A stretch of 31,007 bases of DNA from Reticulomyxa filosa (lineage: Eukaryota; Foraminifera; Reticulomyxidae): positions 1 to 31,007 of the forward strand of contig ASPP01023392.1 in NCBI GenBank assembly GCA_000512085.1, in the 5' to 3' direction. A program made the position numbers and the translations under genes. The notes beneath the pieces are model-generated. The model worked only from the letters and a program-made list of their open reading frames with translations, was not told the DNA's origin and ran no database searches. Each line of letters begins with the position of its first letter. Within the stretch, counting starts at the first letter, position 1. Positions 1-10,904 of this stretch are shown here, one piece after another.

Positions 1-676
1 ACAACACATTTGGTCCAAGATTCAACTGCTTTGTCCAATGTTTCTTTGCTTCCCAATACATTAGGATCAATAGATTGCATCCAATTGTCAATGTTCATCT
101 TCAACCTCAATCTAAATTGTTCCCATTTGTTACTCCTCAGATTCCAAGTCTCAATCTTTTGTCGTTCAATTCGTGGTGAAGACCACGTGGTTTTGATATT
201 GAAAGTGATTGTGAGATGATCTGAGTGCACATCCAATTCAACATCCGTTCTCCAATTACTAATTAATGGAAGAATAGATGACGAATATAATGATAATATA
301 CAATCCATTGGATGTAATGAAATCGAGAATACACTCACCCACATTGTCAGTATTCTGGTCCAACCATGCAGGATGTGCATTCCAATCTCCTCCAATGACA
401 GTCATTTTCATAGCAGATTGTAATTCTTGTTCGAATGATTGAAAATTGAATGTTTTACACTATAAATTTCGATAGAAACTGCAGAATAATAACGGTTTCT
501 TTTGATCAGAACATGAAATTTCCACCCAACACGATTCATAACCAAATACATTAAATGTATCAGGCATGCTATTGAATATCGTGATAATGAATGCAAATCT
601 CTGTGTCATTTTTGTATCGACGTTTTGCCTCTTCGTGATTTGCCAATCCGCAATACTTTGCGCTTTTTTGGGCATT
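1..676 (-). pseudogene. LINE ORF2 apurinic-like endonuclease domain, broken
   Basis: Minus-strand translation gives endonuclease blocks in the expected order: a segment containing YESCWVEIS (about 500-550), then VIGGDWNAHPAW (about 355-395), which matches the GDxNAH active-site block, then SDHLTITF (about 200-225), which matches the SDHxxI block near the end of APE domains, and a linker with WNLRSNKWEQF. The blocks lie in different frames and the stretch between the second and third is shortened, so the domain cannot be made as one protein. The ORF2 N terminus (675) overlaps the end of ORF1 (606) by about 70 nt, a layout common in two-ORF LINEs. Confidence 0.82.
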
Positions 677-896
677 CACGAACGATATGGTTCAATCTGT
701 AGCATTTTCTGCATTGCTTGAAATGCGATTTTGGCCTAGATTTGCCTTTGTCGAATGGCGCCACTTTCACCATTGAATATTCAATCTGAATATCATTGTC
801 TTTCAATATCTCGACAACATCTTCAGTCTTGGATAGAAGGACTTTGACAATTGGCATCTTATGGAATTGTTTAACTTCTTGTATTTGATTTCGCAC
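606..896 (-). pseudogene. LINE ORF1 (Gag-like) C-terminal part with CCHC zinc knuckle
   Basis: A minus-strand open frame of 96 residues contains CRKCYRLNHIVREC, a C-X2-C-X4-H-X4-C zinc knuckle, followed by a basic tail. Upstream of the knuckle a segment with VKVLLSKTEDVVEILKDN resembles an RRM-like RNA-binding fold seen in LINE ORF1 proteins. It lies just upstream of, and overlaps, the endonuclease ORF of the same element. Further upstream on the minus strand the ORF1 N-terminal region (about 1461-1742) is in other frames, so ORF1 is fragmented. Confidence 0.75.
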
Positions 897-2099
897 TCGC
901 TTTCGCGAGTTGATACTCCTCGAAGCAGGACATATCTATTCACTTCACTGCTTCTTCACGCTTTTTCTTTTGTTCAGCAGCGAATGTCTTTCGATAAATG
1001 TCACATCTTGGCTGCCTTACAATTCTTTGTTTACCTCTTGGTTTTCTTTTTGTTCCATTTGTCCATCCTTCACATCATTGAAATTTTGAGCTAGATGAAT
1101 TAGTTACTTCTCATTAACATCAACTGCAAATGAACAAATAATGTCCGAAAATTTCCAGAAAATGTATGCGCTAATACTTTTCTGTACAACGCATCTTTGT
1201 TTCTTAATCAAATGAACTTAATCACCGATATTGCTGATTTAAGTTCTTTGGACTTGATTGGAGTGACGACAATCGTTTACGTATTCATACCAGGAATTGT
1301 CGTCGAATTTGCATGTTTTTCTTCCACACATTTTCAAATGTGATTTCATCAATCTTGTTGCATACTTGCTTTCTTTGCAACTTCATCCTTTAGTCCATCA
1401 TCTGGCGTCTTTCGTTTTATGGCTATTTGCCTTGTGCTATTTATGTCGACGTCCATGTCTTTATTCAACGTCATTTTGCTTGTTTCTGGTACCAGGTATA
1501 TCAATACCATATCCATTTTCAATGCCACCATGCATACTGGCATTTGATAGTTCACTAGTGGCAAACATGTTCGGAAGTGTAGTTGACATGTCTGCCTTAT
1601 CATTAGATCGGATGCTTGATCCAATTCCATGTGGGGTATTTTGTCCCAATATGGCTTGCAGTAGAGCCGATTGGTGTAAAGACATCTTGCCTTCACAAGC
1701 CTTGTTATCAGCGAGTGGGTTTAGGTTTTGTCCGATATTCACCCGACCCTCGGAGTTCTACCAAACACAAAAGATTGGTATTTCCCTCGAGAATGCCAAT
1801 TTCCCTAAAGCTTCGAACAATCTTAACGCTAAATAGATCGATACCCCAGTAAAAGAGTTAGTTACCAGGAGTTTGCACCACGGTACATTAAAGCAACTGA
1901 TGACAAGATACGATGTAAGTTTAAAAGCACTTCCACCTCTCAAAGCACACACTAGATGCTGAACCGACGACGAAGCCCCCAAAAATGAACTGTAACAAAA
2001 TAGTTTACAGTCCAGCCAACTACTATAAAAAAATTTTCTAGTTAGAATTTTCTTTGTTTCTTTATGGTCCTTACGCAAAATTTATTTCATACTTTCAGT

Positions 2100-2560
2100 G
2101 TCAACTTTGCATTCTGTAAGTCGCATTCGAGGAGTCCCAAGGGGCTGGACGACACAAAACAACATTTGTGTGCTTCTTTGGGGGTTTGGGACAAAAACAC
2201 CTGTAAGTCGCCTCGCTTGGAAGCCGCAGGCTTCCGAGCGCTTTGAAATCGAAGGCCAAGCCTCCGCCAAAAATTTGCTTTTTTTTTGGAAAATGTTTTT
2301 TGAATGATCGCCATGCCGCCATGGGAGATGTATTTTGACATTGTGCCCATTCCCTAGTGTTTGCTCCTGTTTTTTGGCTTTGACTGCCAATGATTATGAA
2401 GGTGCTTGATATTTTTTTTATGTTTTCACGATAGCGTGGAATATTGTGAAATTTTGGAAAATCTTAAGAAATTTCGGGATTTCCACAAGAAATCAACCAA
2501 TCGATATGTCCTGCTGAAGAATATTTCCGTGAAAGAGATCATGGAAACACTTTAAGAAAT
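2100..2560 (+). mobile_element. Probable LINE ORF1 5' fragment
   Basis: The part near 2305-2420 aligns by eye with about 3610-3745: both share a GATGTATTTTG core, a TTGCC...CTCCCT stretch and a GCCAATGAT-ATGAAG stretch in the same order. The second occurrence runs on into LINE endonuclease remains, so this is probably another 5' fragment of that subfamily. A downstream plus-strand piece (about 2470-2560) reads as a short lysine-rich protein, weakly RRM-like. The 2100-2280 part is more GC-rich than its surroundings and has a strong hairpin at 2216-2238. No intact frame. Confidence 0.4.
2216..2238 (+). repeat. Strong short hairpin in a GC-rich island
   Basis: GGAAGCC, a three-base GCA loop and GGCTTCC form a perfect 7-bp stem at 2219-2235. 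Three more pairs on each side (one G-T) extend it to 10 bp. It sits inside the LINE-like fragment 2100-2560 and between two TGTAAGTCGC-type repeats (about 2115 and 2202). Structure of this kind could belong to a retrotransposon 5' UTR; function is unknown. Confidence 0.6.
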
Positions 2561-3459
2561 GGAATATGATTGTGTCAAGAAAAGGAAGTGCACCTTACAA
2601 AATTAAACAAACTATAGCACTCAAACAACAAAGCAAAACAAGCATAAAAATTATTGATGCATTTTACTTTTTTAAAAAAAAAATAATCCTTCATCATCGA
2701 GATAAACTTTTGAAAGAAAGTTATATTTTGAAGGAAGACAAGCACAGAACAACTACTGCAACATCTAGCAGTATCTGAAAGAATTTCGAAGTTAATCTTC
2801 GATTATTAACAACGATTTTCGTCGTCAGCAAGATTGTGTCGAAAACAGAAACAAAGACAAAGATACAAAGAAAATACTTTCAAACTACTAAAAAAAAATT
2901 TTTTTTAACTAGTAAAATTTTTTTTTTATCGTGATAAAAAATCTTTTTACTAGCTGAAAACTTTCAGATATCTGATATTGCGATTTTGCGCGAGAGCAGA
3001 GATATACAATATAACAACAGTCGATTAACAAGAAAGAATGTCGAACAAAATTAGCAACTTTTCTATTAAATAAGCTGAAATAGCAATATCAACAACATTC
3101 ACATGCTAATAATAAGTGTTTAATTTTATTTTTTGTTTTAATTTGTTAAAAGAGGTAAATTGAATTTCAATATTTCACTGAGACTTCAACCTTCAAAAAC
3201 AAGGCTAGGGATTCGGTTGAGTATTAGCATTGCTCCTGTAATTCCCCCTGACCATTCCACAGGGAAGAGTCAAATTTGTTTTCACAACCGTTGATTAATC
3301 TCGCCGTACAATCTTTGAGATTTTGTTTGTTTTTTTTTTTGATATTTTAAAGATTAAATTAAAACTTAAAATTTTTTTTTTACTTGTCATTGATTGTGTG
3401 AGTTTTTGATATGTTTTTTTAATCTTTACCTTTTTTTTTGTTTTTATTAGAGTACTGTG
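2561..3459. other. AT-rich spacer between LINE fragments
   Basis: No convincing coding sequence. It contains long T and A runs, an imperfect inverted repeat at 2909-2953 and a short C-rich patch near 3240-3262. No tRNA or rRNA features were recognised. Confidence 0.6.
2909..2953. repeat. Imperfect inverted repeat, 21-nt arms
   Basis: CTAGTAAAA plus a T run and ATC is followed after two bases by GATAAAAAAT and then TTTTTACTAG. The arms pair over about 21 nt with a few mismatches in the A/T core, which would make a cruciform or hairpin. It may be chance in such AT-rich DNA, or the remnant of a small inverted-repeat element. Confidence 0.5.
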
Positions 3460-4990
3460 TTCCTTTTGGGACGAGGTGCTTATTTTAACTTTGATAAGAT
3501 CTCACTCTTGCTAAAAATAAATTTTTAGTCTCCGGTGCTTTTCGTTGATTTCCGGGCCTGGATCGGAGGCTTCTCGCGTGTTTTTGGTACAGAGTCCAAA
3601 AATATTTGTTAATGAGATGCCTAACCGCGATTGAAGGATGTATTTTGTCATTTTTGCCACTCCCTTTCGCTTCGGTATTTGCCCTGTTGGCTTTTTAAGT
3701 TAGCCAATGATAATGAAGTGGATATGCATTTCTTAAAAAAAAAGATGTCAAAAATTGGATTCAATCTGTAAAGACTCGACAAGAAAGTTATTGAATGGAA
3801 AGAACATAGATTGGTCGAGAAAAGCAAAAGAATCACAATTTTGCAGAAGGATAGCGTGCCCAAGATGCAAACACAAGTGCATAGACATACCTCTCCACCA
3901 GAAAAGAAAATGAAAGTGATGAAAAAGAAAGAGCAAAGATTCCTAATCAGCCTCATTCTCAACCACAAAGACAGCTCCATGCAACCCGGAGAAACATATT
4001 GTCGCGATCCGATAAGTTCCAAGTCTTGGGTTATGTGTCGTGTTGGATGGAAATCAGCTGTCCAGGACATAATAATGTTCTGAAGCTTTTATCGTAACAT
4101 CCAAAAGATCAGTGTCCATTACAACCACTCTCAAGAAGGTGTCATACGTGTCATTGTTAGTTTCGGCTTGGAGTCATTTGAAAAAGAATTGACTGAAGCA
4201 ATGAAAGTAACAGAGCGCATTGTGATCGGAGGAGATTGAAGTGCTCACAATCCTGATATTGGCGAACATATGGTGGATTTTATTGTGAATAATAATCTGC
4301 ACATTCTGAACTCGCCTCTATTTTATCACACATTCGAAAAAGATTTAGCCATATCATCTATCGATATCTCAATATGCTTCTCATCTTTAATAGATATCTG
4401 CAGTCCCACACATGTCGATATAGCAGTCGAACAATGGACAGAATGCGTTGTAGATGTTGGAAAAGCCACGATTGGAACCAAAGTGATTTACAAAGGAAAC
4501 AAACTTTGATGGAATGATTCATTGCATATGAAACACAAGAAAGTTCATCAGTCGAAGAGTGCATTTCGAAGAAATGCACTCAAAAGATACAAGCAAGAAG
4601 CAACTGCCTTGAGAAGGAAATTTAGACTAGAAAAGTATTAGTCCATTATTAAAAATGTAAAGTAGATGAAAGAAGGTAATTCCAGGCACCTCTTTTCTCA
4701 ATTCAGATGGATTAGTACGACAAGGTATCCCTGATCTATCCTGCTAAAACAGATTTGGTTCGTTGAAGATGAAATATCATTTATTGTGGAAATGTCAAGA
4801 GAATATGAAGTCAATGTGCATTCTCCTGATCAATTCGATTAGCGCCAAGGCTTTTATTCTTGCTATACATCAACGATATAACCCAAGTGATTCAGATTCC
4901 GATACAGTGCGGATGATGTCGTCCATCTTCACCATCGATGAGAAGGAAATGGAGGAATAGTTGGAGTCATTACAGACAAGCTTGGACGAA
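3460..4990 (+). mobile_element. Degenerate LINE relative with endonuclease and reverse-transcriptase remnants
   Basis: Plus-strand translation shows, in order and in changing frames: YVSCWMEISC (about 4029-4058), the counterpart of YESCWVEISC in the minus-strand element; a SFYRN block at about 4085; IVIGGD followed by a stop where the N of GDxNAH should be (about 4220-4245); a domain end with IDISI; and a basic linker to about 4640. After a large internal deletion, LLFLLYINDITQVIQIPIQ and, one frame over, ADDVV (about 4845-4920) are the core reverse-transcriptase motifs around the catalytic YADD box. The copy is inactive. Sequence differences suggest a subfamily distinct from the element at 1-1990. 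Confidence 0.8.
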
Positions 4991-5026
4991 GTGCGTCTGT
5001 TGGTATCAAACTCCTCTTGGCTTCAA

Positions 5027-6075
5027 TTCATTTTCAGGGGGTTTCGTCGTCGGTTCAGCATTGTGTGACTTTGAGATGTGGAAGTGCATTTTAAACTTCC
5101 CGCGTATATTGACCTCAGTTGTTTTAAGAGTAACAATGTTCAAACTCCTGAAAACTAGTATAATAACCCTTTTACTGTAAACGGTAAGCTTGCGGGAGAA
5201 TGTAAAACCTTGCTTGCATTAAGATTGATTTTTGAGAAATTTGCAATCTCGAGGCAAATACTCGTTTTTTGTATTTTGCAGAACTCCAATTGTCAGTTAA
5301 CTTCTACTGAACCTCAGTCAAAACCAAAAACCACTCGCTGATATCAAGGCTTGTGAATGCAATCCAGGCGGCCGAGCCAATGTATTTTTACCTATTCGTC
5401 TATACTGCAAGCCATATTGGGACAAAATACTCCACTTGGGATTGGATCAAGAATCCAATCTAATGGTAAGTCAGACATGTTAACTACCCTTCCGAACATG
5501 TCTGCTACTAGTGAACTATTAAATGCCAGTGTGTGTTTTGTCTTGGAAACAATATTGGAAATGGAATTGGATATTGTTTGATATGCCTAATTCCAAAAAT
5601 CAACAACGACAATCCAAAATAACGTCGACACAAATGGCACCAGACAAACAGCCACAAAACGAAAAAAGCCAAATAGTTGATTAACGGATGATATTGTGAA
5701 GAAAGCAAAGTATCAATCTTCAACATTCCAAGTTGTATTGCATAACCCAACTGGATGAAATCACATTTGAAAACGTGTCGAAGAAAAACATGCAAATGCG
5801 ACAATTCTTGTATGCGAATACGTCAACGATTATCGTTACTTCAATCAAGTCCAAAGAACTTAAATCAGCAACATCGTTGATTAAGTTCATTAGATTAAAA
5901 AACAATAATGCGTTGTCCAGAAAAGTACATTTTCTGGAAATTCCGAGCATTATTTGTTCATTTTGCAGTTGATGTTAATATCAGCAGCTAGCTCATAACT
6001 TCAATGATGACAATAATGTACAAATTGAACAAGATTGTAAACAAAGAATTGTAAGTCAGCCAAGATATTGCAACT
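5027..6075 (+). mobile_element. 5' copy of the same LINE family as 1-1990, 3'-truncated
   Basis: This plus-strand stretch matches the reverse complement of about 985-1990 along its length. Shared pieces include the GTCGTCGGTTCAGCA start, the peptide LQAILGQNTP (about 5405-5435), the GTGAACTATTAAATGCCAG region, the tract around AAGTCCAAAGAACTTAAATC and the end near 6050 (CAAAGAATTGTAAG). Both copies begin at the same relative base, which defines the element's 5' end. Similarity is lost after about 6075, before the zinc knuckle, so the copy is cut there. ORF1 is interrupted by stops. Confidence 0.85.
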
Positions 6076-6958
6076 TTAAATCTAATGCCGCCTTCACATA
6101 TTTGCTTTAACATTGGCACCGCTTTCATATTTCTTAATCCCTTATCCCCAAAAACTAAAAAAAAAAAGACAAATATAATTTTATAAAACTATTTGTTGGT
6201 CGGCGCATATGCACCGACCTATATATTGTGTTATAGAATTTTATTTCTCTTTTTTTTAGTGCTGTGTTGTTTATGTTAAAATCCGGTGTCGTGTAGGTCA
6301 AGTCCCTATTACACATAGCTGAACCCTTATTGAACTGATGAGCTCCCATTGTGTTAAACTTTTCCACCAACTTTTTTTCACTTCTTGTTTGTTTTTTTCT
6401 ACTTATTGAGTTATTCAATTTACTTTGTTTTACTGAAAGCCACTCTCAATTCGAATAAAATCTTTTCGTATTACATTTGGTGTAGCTCTCTACGGTAGAC
6501 ACCCCAATGTTAATGCTTTACAAGCTGTATTAGCATTAATTTGATGTTTTTTCATTTTTATTTTGTTGGTGTATTGTTATGTGTTGTGTTTTTTTATTTA
6601 TTTGTCAGATTTTTTTAATGACTTGATGGTTTTTTTATGTTTGTCGTTTTTATTTTTTCTGCAATGATTAGTTTTTGTCCATTTTTTTTTGGGAAATCAA
6701 CAATTCGACAAAATAACTGAACATGTTTAGGAAACATTTTTTCAGTTATTGCTTTGACAATATCTCTTGAAGTATTTTTTGATTACAATTGCGGTTTTTG
6801 CAGTGTTTTTTGAATATCTGCAAAATTGTAAATTTTCTAATAATTGTACAAAGCTTGTAAAAATTAAAGCTGTATGTTTTTGTATTTTTTCGTTTTCTAA
6901 AAGCTTGTTTTGGCTGTTCAAAAAAGCGTCAAATATTTTGAACTTGATTGATAATCTG
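6076..6958. other. AT-rich spacer upstream of the hydrolase gene
   Basis: No supported gene. It contains an almost perfect 22-nt palindrome at 6198-6219 and T-rich DNA from 6540 to 6780. An 87-codon minus-strand open frame (6155-6418) has no recognisable domain and is low-complexity at its end, so I do not call it. The hydrolase promoter and 5' UTR should lie in the right-hand part. Confidence 0.5.
6198..6219. repeat. 22-nt near-perfect palindrome
   Basis: GGTCGGCGCATATGCACCGACC is self-complementary except for one C/A position. It is markedly GC-rich within AT-rich spacer DNA and lies about 125 bp past the end of the truncated LINE copy. Possible roles are a dimeric protein-binding site or part of a hairpin; none is shown. 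Confidence 0.7.
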
Positions 6959-8167
6959 ATGGAGCTGTTGAAATCTCCTCCAACAACAAGTAAACCAGTA
7001 ATCAAGTGCTTGAATAAATCTTTTTTGACGTGTTATAAAACGTTTGGATTAAAACGAATTTCGTATGTGGAATGGGTCCGGGAGGACAAACCAGTGCCCA
7101 CAAGTGCCAAACATCCACCACACTTGATATTATGCCACCACGCATTGAGTTGGAATGCGATGTCCTTTGAGCACTTGGCCCATAAGCTTTTAACTAAGCA
7201 TATTGATCGCTTGCCTCGTTTCGAATTTTATTTTTTTGCACAATTTGTGAGCTACTTAAAAAAAAAAAGTAAGTGATGATATCGTTTTTTTAAAAAAAAT
7301 GAAACCATAAGCGAATACAAGAATATTGGCAATGGATGCGATTGGCCGTGGAGATTCAGATTGGTTGCCAGAAACAAATGGTGAAATGTATGGATATCAT
7401 TTGTATATCCCCGACAGCGTGACATGGATTTCCAGGATTGTGGGCCCAGAAGTGGAGAGCATTGATCCCGAAAAGGTGAAGATCACCTGGATCGGCACGT
7501 CGATGGGAGGAATAGTCGGCATGTTATTGGCGTGTGACCCAAAGAACACTCCATTATCCAAATTGATACTCAACGATATTGGGCCATTTGTTTCCAAGCA
7601 AGTGACGCAGAACATTGGAAATTATTTGTCCAAAGTGCCAACAATGAATTCGATTGATGATGTTATCAAGGTTAACAAAAAAAGATATGTATGTGAAATG
7701 CTGTCTTTTCATTAAACAATGTTGTTCTTTTTTTTTAAAAGGAATTGAAGATAAGATACTCTGAGAAGTGGCCACAAACCCATTTCAGTGAAGAAGATTG
7801 GCATTGGCTGGCTCGCGTAATGAGTCAAGAAGAGAAGAGAGAAGGCAAGTCGGAAGAAAATGACAAAAAAACAGAAAGTGAAAAAGATAAAAATAGTAAA
7901 TATATATTTCGCTATGATCCAAACATTGTCAGAAATTTTGACAAGGTCGATAATGACTGGGACTTTTTTAACCTCTTTGACCTCATTAAAATACCTACTT
8001 TGCTAATTCGAGGCGCAAAATCTGAAATTGTTTCAAAAGAGTTAATGGAAAAAATGAAAGTTCGAGGACCCAAACCGAAATGTGTTGAACTTCAAAATTT
8101 TGGACATGCTCCAATGTTACTTACCGATGATGAAATTGACCCTATCATTGCCTTCATTGAGGCATGA
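6959..8167 (+). CDS. Alpha/beta-fold hydrolase, bacterial type
   Basis: Three exons (6959-7217, 7312-7688, 7742-8167; introns 94 and 53 nt) encode 353 residues. The start is the first ATG that leads straight into the conserved domain. Family features: HHALSWN (oxyanion loop, normally HG), MDAIGRGDSDW (94-104), the nucleophile elbow GTSMGG (Ser150) and GHAPML (His334). This pattern is typical of a proteobacterial hydrolase/esterase family that has GTSMGG and NDIGPF; the substrate is unknown. The acid position, usually Asp in RGAxSD, reads RGAKSE (Glu307). A lysine/glutamate-rich insert (about 240-265) interrupts the cap region. A GTAAGT donor at 7270 is possible, but the donor at 7218 gives better spacing to the family. 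AATAAA lies at 8224. Confidence 0.88.
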
Positions 8168-8492
8168 TCTTTGCAATACATAAACATTTGTTTGTTTCTT
8201 TGTTTTGTTTTACGTGGTTTGTTAATAAAAGTATACAAATTATTTCTTTAATACATTGATTTTGTAATCGTAAAAAAAGACTTTATTCTGTACTAGCATT
8301 TTCTTACTACACTATTTCATTTGTCGTATAGAAATTTGGCTTGCCATGCCGTAAACAAAAAGACGATTATTGAAAATATTTAATGTATAAAGGAAAATTG
8401 CCGAAAAAAGGAATGTTCCTCAGCACTAAACTGAAAACCAACACGGTCAAAGCTTCTGTCTTTTGTTTGACCCTTTTTGAGCGTCAATCACA
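8168..8492. other. Intergenic spacer with polyadenylation signal
   Basis: This is the spacer between two codirectional genes. AATAAA at 8224-8229 lies 57 bp past the hydrolase stop and is a plausible 3'-end signal. The rest should hold the SDR promoter. No other element was recognised. Confidence 0.5.
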
Positions 8493-9375
8493 ATGAAAAC
8501 AAGAACAGCAGTTGTAACAGGTGCTTCGACAGGCATTGGAGAAGAACTTTGTCGACGCTTGTTATCAGATGGTTGGCATGTGATTTTAGTCGCTCGTTCC
8601 AAAGAAAAAAATGGACGAAATTGTCAAGAATTTTCCGGAAAGCAAATCGTCCGTCGTGAGTGCAGATTTGACAGATGTGAACGAATATGAAAAGATCTGC
8701 TCCAAAATTTTGGACCGTGCAAATGGCAGTATCGATTTATTGGTGAACAACGCAGGTGGTACGAAATGGAACACAAAGACACAAACTACAGGCGTTGCAG
8801 AATTCGAGTGGAATATCCGACTGAATCTGACCTCATGTTTTGCTTTGACTAAATTTTTGATGCCCGGTTTGGAACGAGCAAAGGGGTTTAGTACCAATAT
8901 TTGTACATATTTCTTTGTATGCACGGACTTCAAGAATGACAACACAAATTTTTTTTTCTATTCTGATGGATGTGCAAGATCCGTCGTGAATATGGGCAGT
9001 TTTGGAGCAGTTGCAACAATACCAGTACTGACCCCATATTCAGTGGCGAAAGCAGGCGTGGCCCACTTGACAAGATTGCAAGCAATTGAATTTGCACCCA
9101 AGACAGTGCGTATCAATTGTGTACAGCCAGCTACGGTGAAGACGCAGTTCCATCGTTCTGCAGGTCTTTCCGAAGAGGAGGCACGCAAATATTATGAAGT
9201 GTCGAACCAGATGCATCCAATTGGACGCGTCGGCACCTGCACTGACGTTGCTGAAGTGATACTGTTTTTGGCAGATCCCAACAAAAGTGGATGGATAACG
9301 GGTCAGTGTATCACTTTGGATGGTGGCAGATCTTTGCAGGCCGCTTTTACAAATTCGCAACAATCCAAAATGTAG
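8493..9375 (+). CDS. Short-chain dehydrogenase/reductase (classical SDR)
   Basis: Two exons (8493-8885, 8979-9375) encode about 262 residues. The Rossmann motif TGASTGIG (9-16), the NNAG block, Asn111, Ser138, Tyr151 and Lys155 (YSVAK) form a complete SDR catalytic set, and SGWITGQCITLDGG near the C terminus is the usual FabG-like ending. Substrate and cofactor preference cannot be read with confidence. The 93-nt intron (8886-8978) has no stop and a length divisible by three, so an unspliced reading adds 31 odd residues; splicing restores AKGSVVNMGS. The frame changes at the A7 run 8605-8611: one A too many separates the N-terminal frame from the rest. This is probably a sequencing error. AATAAA lies at 9421. 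Confidence 0.92.
8886..8978 (+). other. Stopless 93-nt intron in the SDR gene
   Basis: GTTTAG donor and GCAAG acceptor. Removing it joins GG and A into a glycine codon and gives the family sequence KGSVVN. Left in, it stays open and would insert a hydrophobic, phenylalanine-rich stretch just before the catalytic Ser, which no SDR has. A naive ORF call would miss it. Confidence 0.8.
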
Positions 9376-10238
9376 AGTTTAATCACTACAATTGAGAAGA
9401 GATAGCTTGGATGTGGAGAAAATAAACATTCAAACATTTGCTTCAAAAAATACAACTTAGCTTTTATTGTTGGATTTAAAAAATCTTTTCAGCTTGAGAG
9501 CCTATTGGCAATATCACTTTCGAAGGAGTTACTTTATATTAAAATCTGATATAATTTTTTGCAAAATCTTTTGTGAATAACCAATCCTTTTTAAATGTCG
9601 TCAAGTTTACTTATGTTCATCCGTAGGCAAAAGAGTATCCTATATCTTTGAATTAATATCTAAAAACTAGGAACAAATAAATATTTTTCTACTGATACTA
9701 TAGTGAGACTACTTACGTCGCAATGGAGTCAGTATGACTCCAAATATACAAAGTTGTTTCTTTTTAATTTAGTTGAACACGACCGGTAAAGAAGAAAAAT
9801 ATGTTCGTATTTGATCATAAACTTTAAGACTATAGTACCAGAAAATAATAGACATCAAAGTATTGTCAAATCTGTTTTCACAATGGCTAATCTCATAAAC
9901 AATTTTTGTGGTATTTTATTGTTTCAAATCCATTGTAAATCAAAACTGAAATTCTGTGATGTATTAATTTTGAAAGTTTCCAAAATCCAAAAAGGTTAAA
10001 AAAAAGGCGTTATTAATTGTATTACCTCTTTATGTTTAGTAAACAGTAAGATAACATAAGTCTAATACGATTTGATACCGTTGTAACGTATTGCTCTTCA
10101 CAGTACAAATCTTGGGAGACACACGATCCCATATCTAAAAAAGTCTGGGTGATTGTTGATAATTTGAGAAACAATAAAGGCAGCATGGCAGAGAATCATA
10201 GTTGACACTTTATTTTATTTTTTATTTTTTGTGGTCAG
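9376..10238. other. AT-rich spacer
   Basis: AATAAA at 9421-9426 probably ends the SDR transcript. Otherwise no coding sequence or RNA gene is evident. A short ATG-led frame at 10185 (five codons, then AG/GT) could be a first exon of the next gene, but its phase does not match the downstream exon. Confidence 0.5.
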
Positions 10239-10904
10239 CACTTATTTACAAACAGTAAACGAAAGGTCGCGTGACGAGCAGTCTAGTATCTACAGTTTTC
10301 AATCTACAATCTACGATCAATACTCTCCATCTCACAGCGGACAACATTCACTCTACGAATCGAGTTTTTCCACGCCTCTAAGTATAATATCAATAAATCA
10401 CATAGATTTTCTTAATTCACATCATTCAGAAAACAGTACCCTTTTATTTATGTTTGTCTTAGTGTTATTGTGTAAACATGTGACGACTGCGTATTAATAG
10501 AGCCAGTCCCTCGTGCAAAAGTGGAACAGCCCAAGCAACAAAGCACAGCAATGTTAATAATTGACAAAGCATTGCCATTTACATTTTATATGTTGCTGGC
10601 AATAGCGGCACTTTATATTGTTTATCAAATAATAATTGGCATAGTGTTATGGTGTGAAGATGCAATTATAATGGTAGCAGACATCATCACCAATAAGCAA
10701 CCGGTGAGACCGCTTTATCGGCTTAGCGATCCAATCGACACCAATTATAAGCGTCCGCCTCCAGGCGGAATTGCAGGAGAATACGATGACGAAACTATTG
10801 ATACAAATACATACGATTGGTATACACTTTTGACGTATGCCGAGTGGGTCGTGCTATTCACTGCTGGAATGTGTTTAGTAATCATTTGGAAAAGTATCAG
10901 ATGA
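10239..10904 (+). CDS. Small two-span membrane protein, 5' end uncertain
   Basis: Two exons with matching phase (10239-10381 and 10501-10904; 119-nt intron) give about 181 residues. The N-terminal part is rich in Ser, Tyr, Gln and His. It is followed by a first membrane segment (ALPFTFYMLLAIAALYIVYQ), a hydrophilic loop with RPPPGG and acidic residues, a second membrane segment (WVVLFTAGMCLVIIW) and a very short basic tail. I do not recognise the family. The left edge is a possible acceptor (GTGGTCAG), but no upstream exon with the right phase was found. The first in-frame ATG is at 10551, which would give 117 residues and keep both membrane segments. Confidence 0.55.

Larger units (their letters stand above)
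1..1990 (-). mobile_element. Degenerate LINE (APE-type non-LTR retrotransposon), 5' part
   Basis: Read on the minus strand, the element begins near 1990 and runs off the window at position 1. Order: a 5' region, an ORF1 with a zinc knuckle (606-896), then the start of an ORF2 apurinic-endonuclease domain (1-676). The 5' boundary is inferred because sequence shared with the plus-strand copy at 5027-6075 starts abruptly at the same point in both copies (a TTCATTTT tract followed by a G run). Reading frames are broken by many stops and frameshifts, so this is a dead copy. No reverse transcriptase is inside the window; it would lie left of position 1. Confidence 0.85.

Noticed and set aside
1297-1836. 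179-codon plus-strand frame
   Set aside because: It lies antisense to the LINE 5' region, whose minus-strand reading is shared with the copy at 5027-6075. The plus frame has no domain and is not kept in the second copy.
6155-6418. 87-codon minus-strand frame
   Set aside because: No domain, and the end is a run of hydrophobic residues from T and A runs. It lies in spacer DNA with a palindrome. Kept out for lack of support.
6767-6958. N-terminal extension of the hydrolase frame
   Set aside because: It begins at TTG, not ATG, and reads as low-complexity Phe/Lys/Asn sequence. The ATG at 6959 leads directly into the domain.
7270-7311. Canonical GTAAGT donor in the hydrolase gene, giving a 42-nt intron
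   Set aside because: Phase fits, but it would add 17 extra, mostly aromatic and lysine residues between two conserved blocks. The donor at 7218 keeps family spacing. Transcript data could overturn this.
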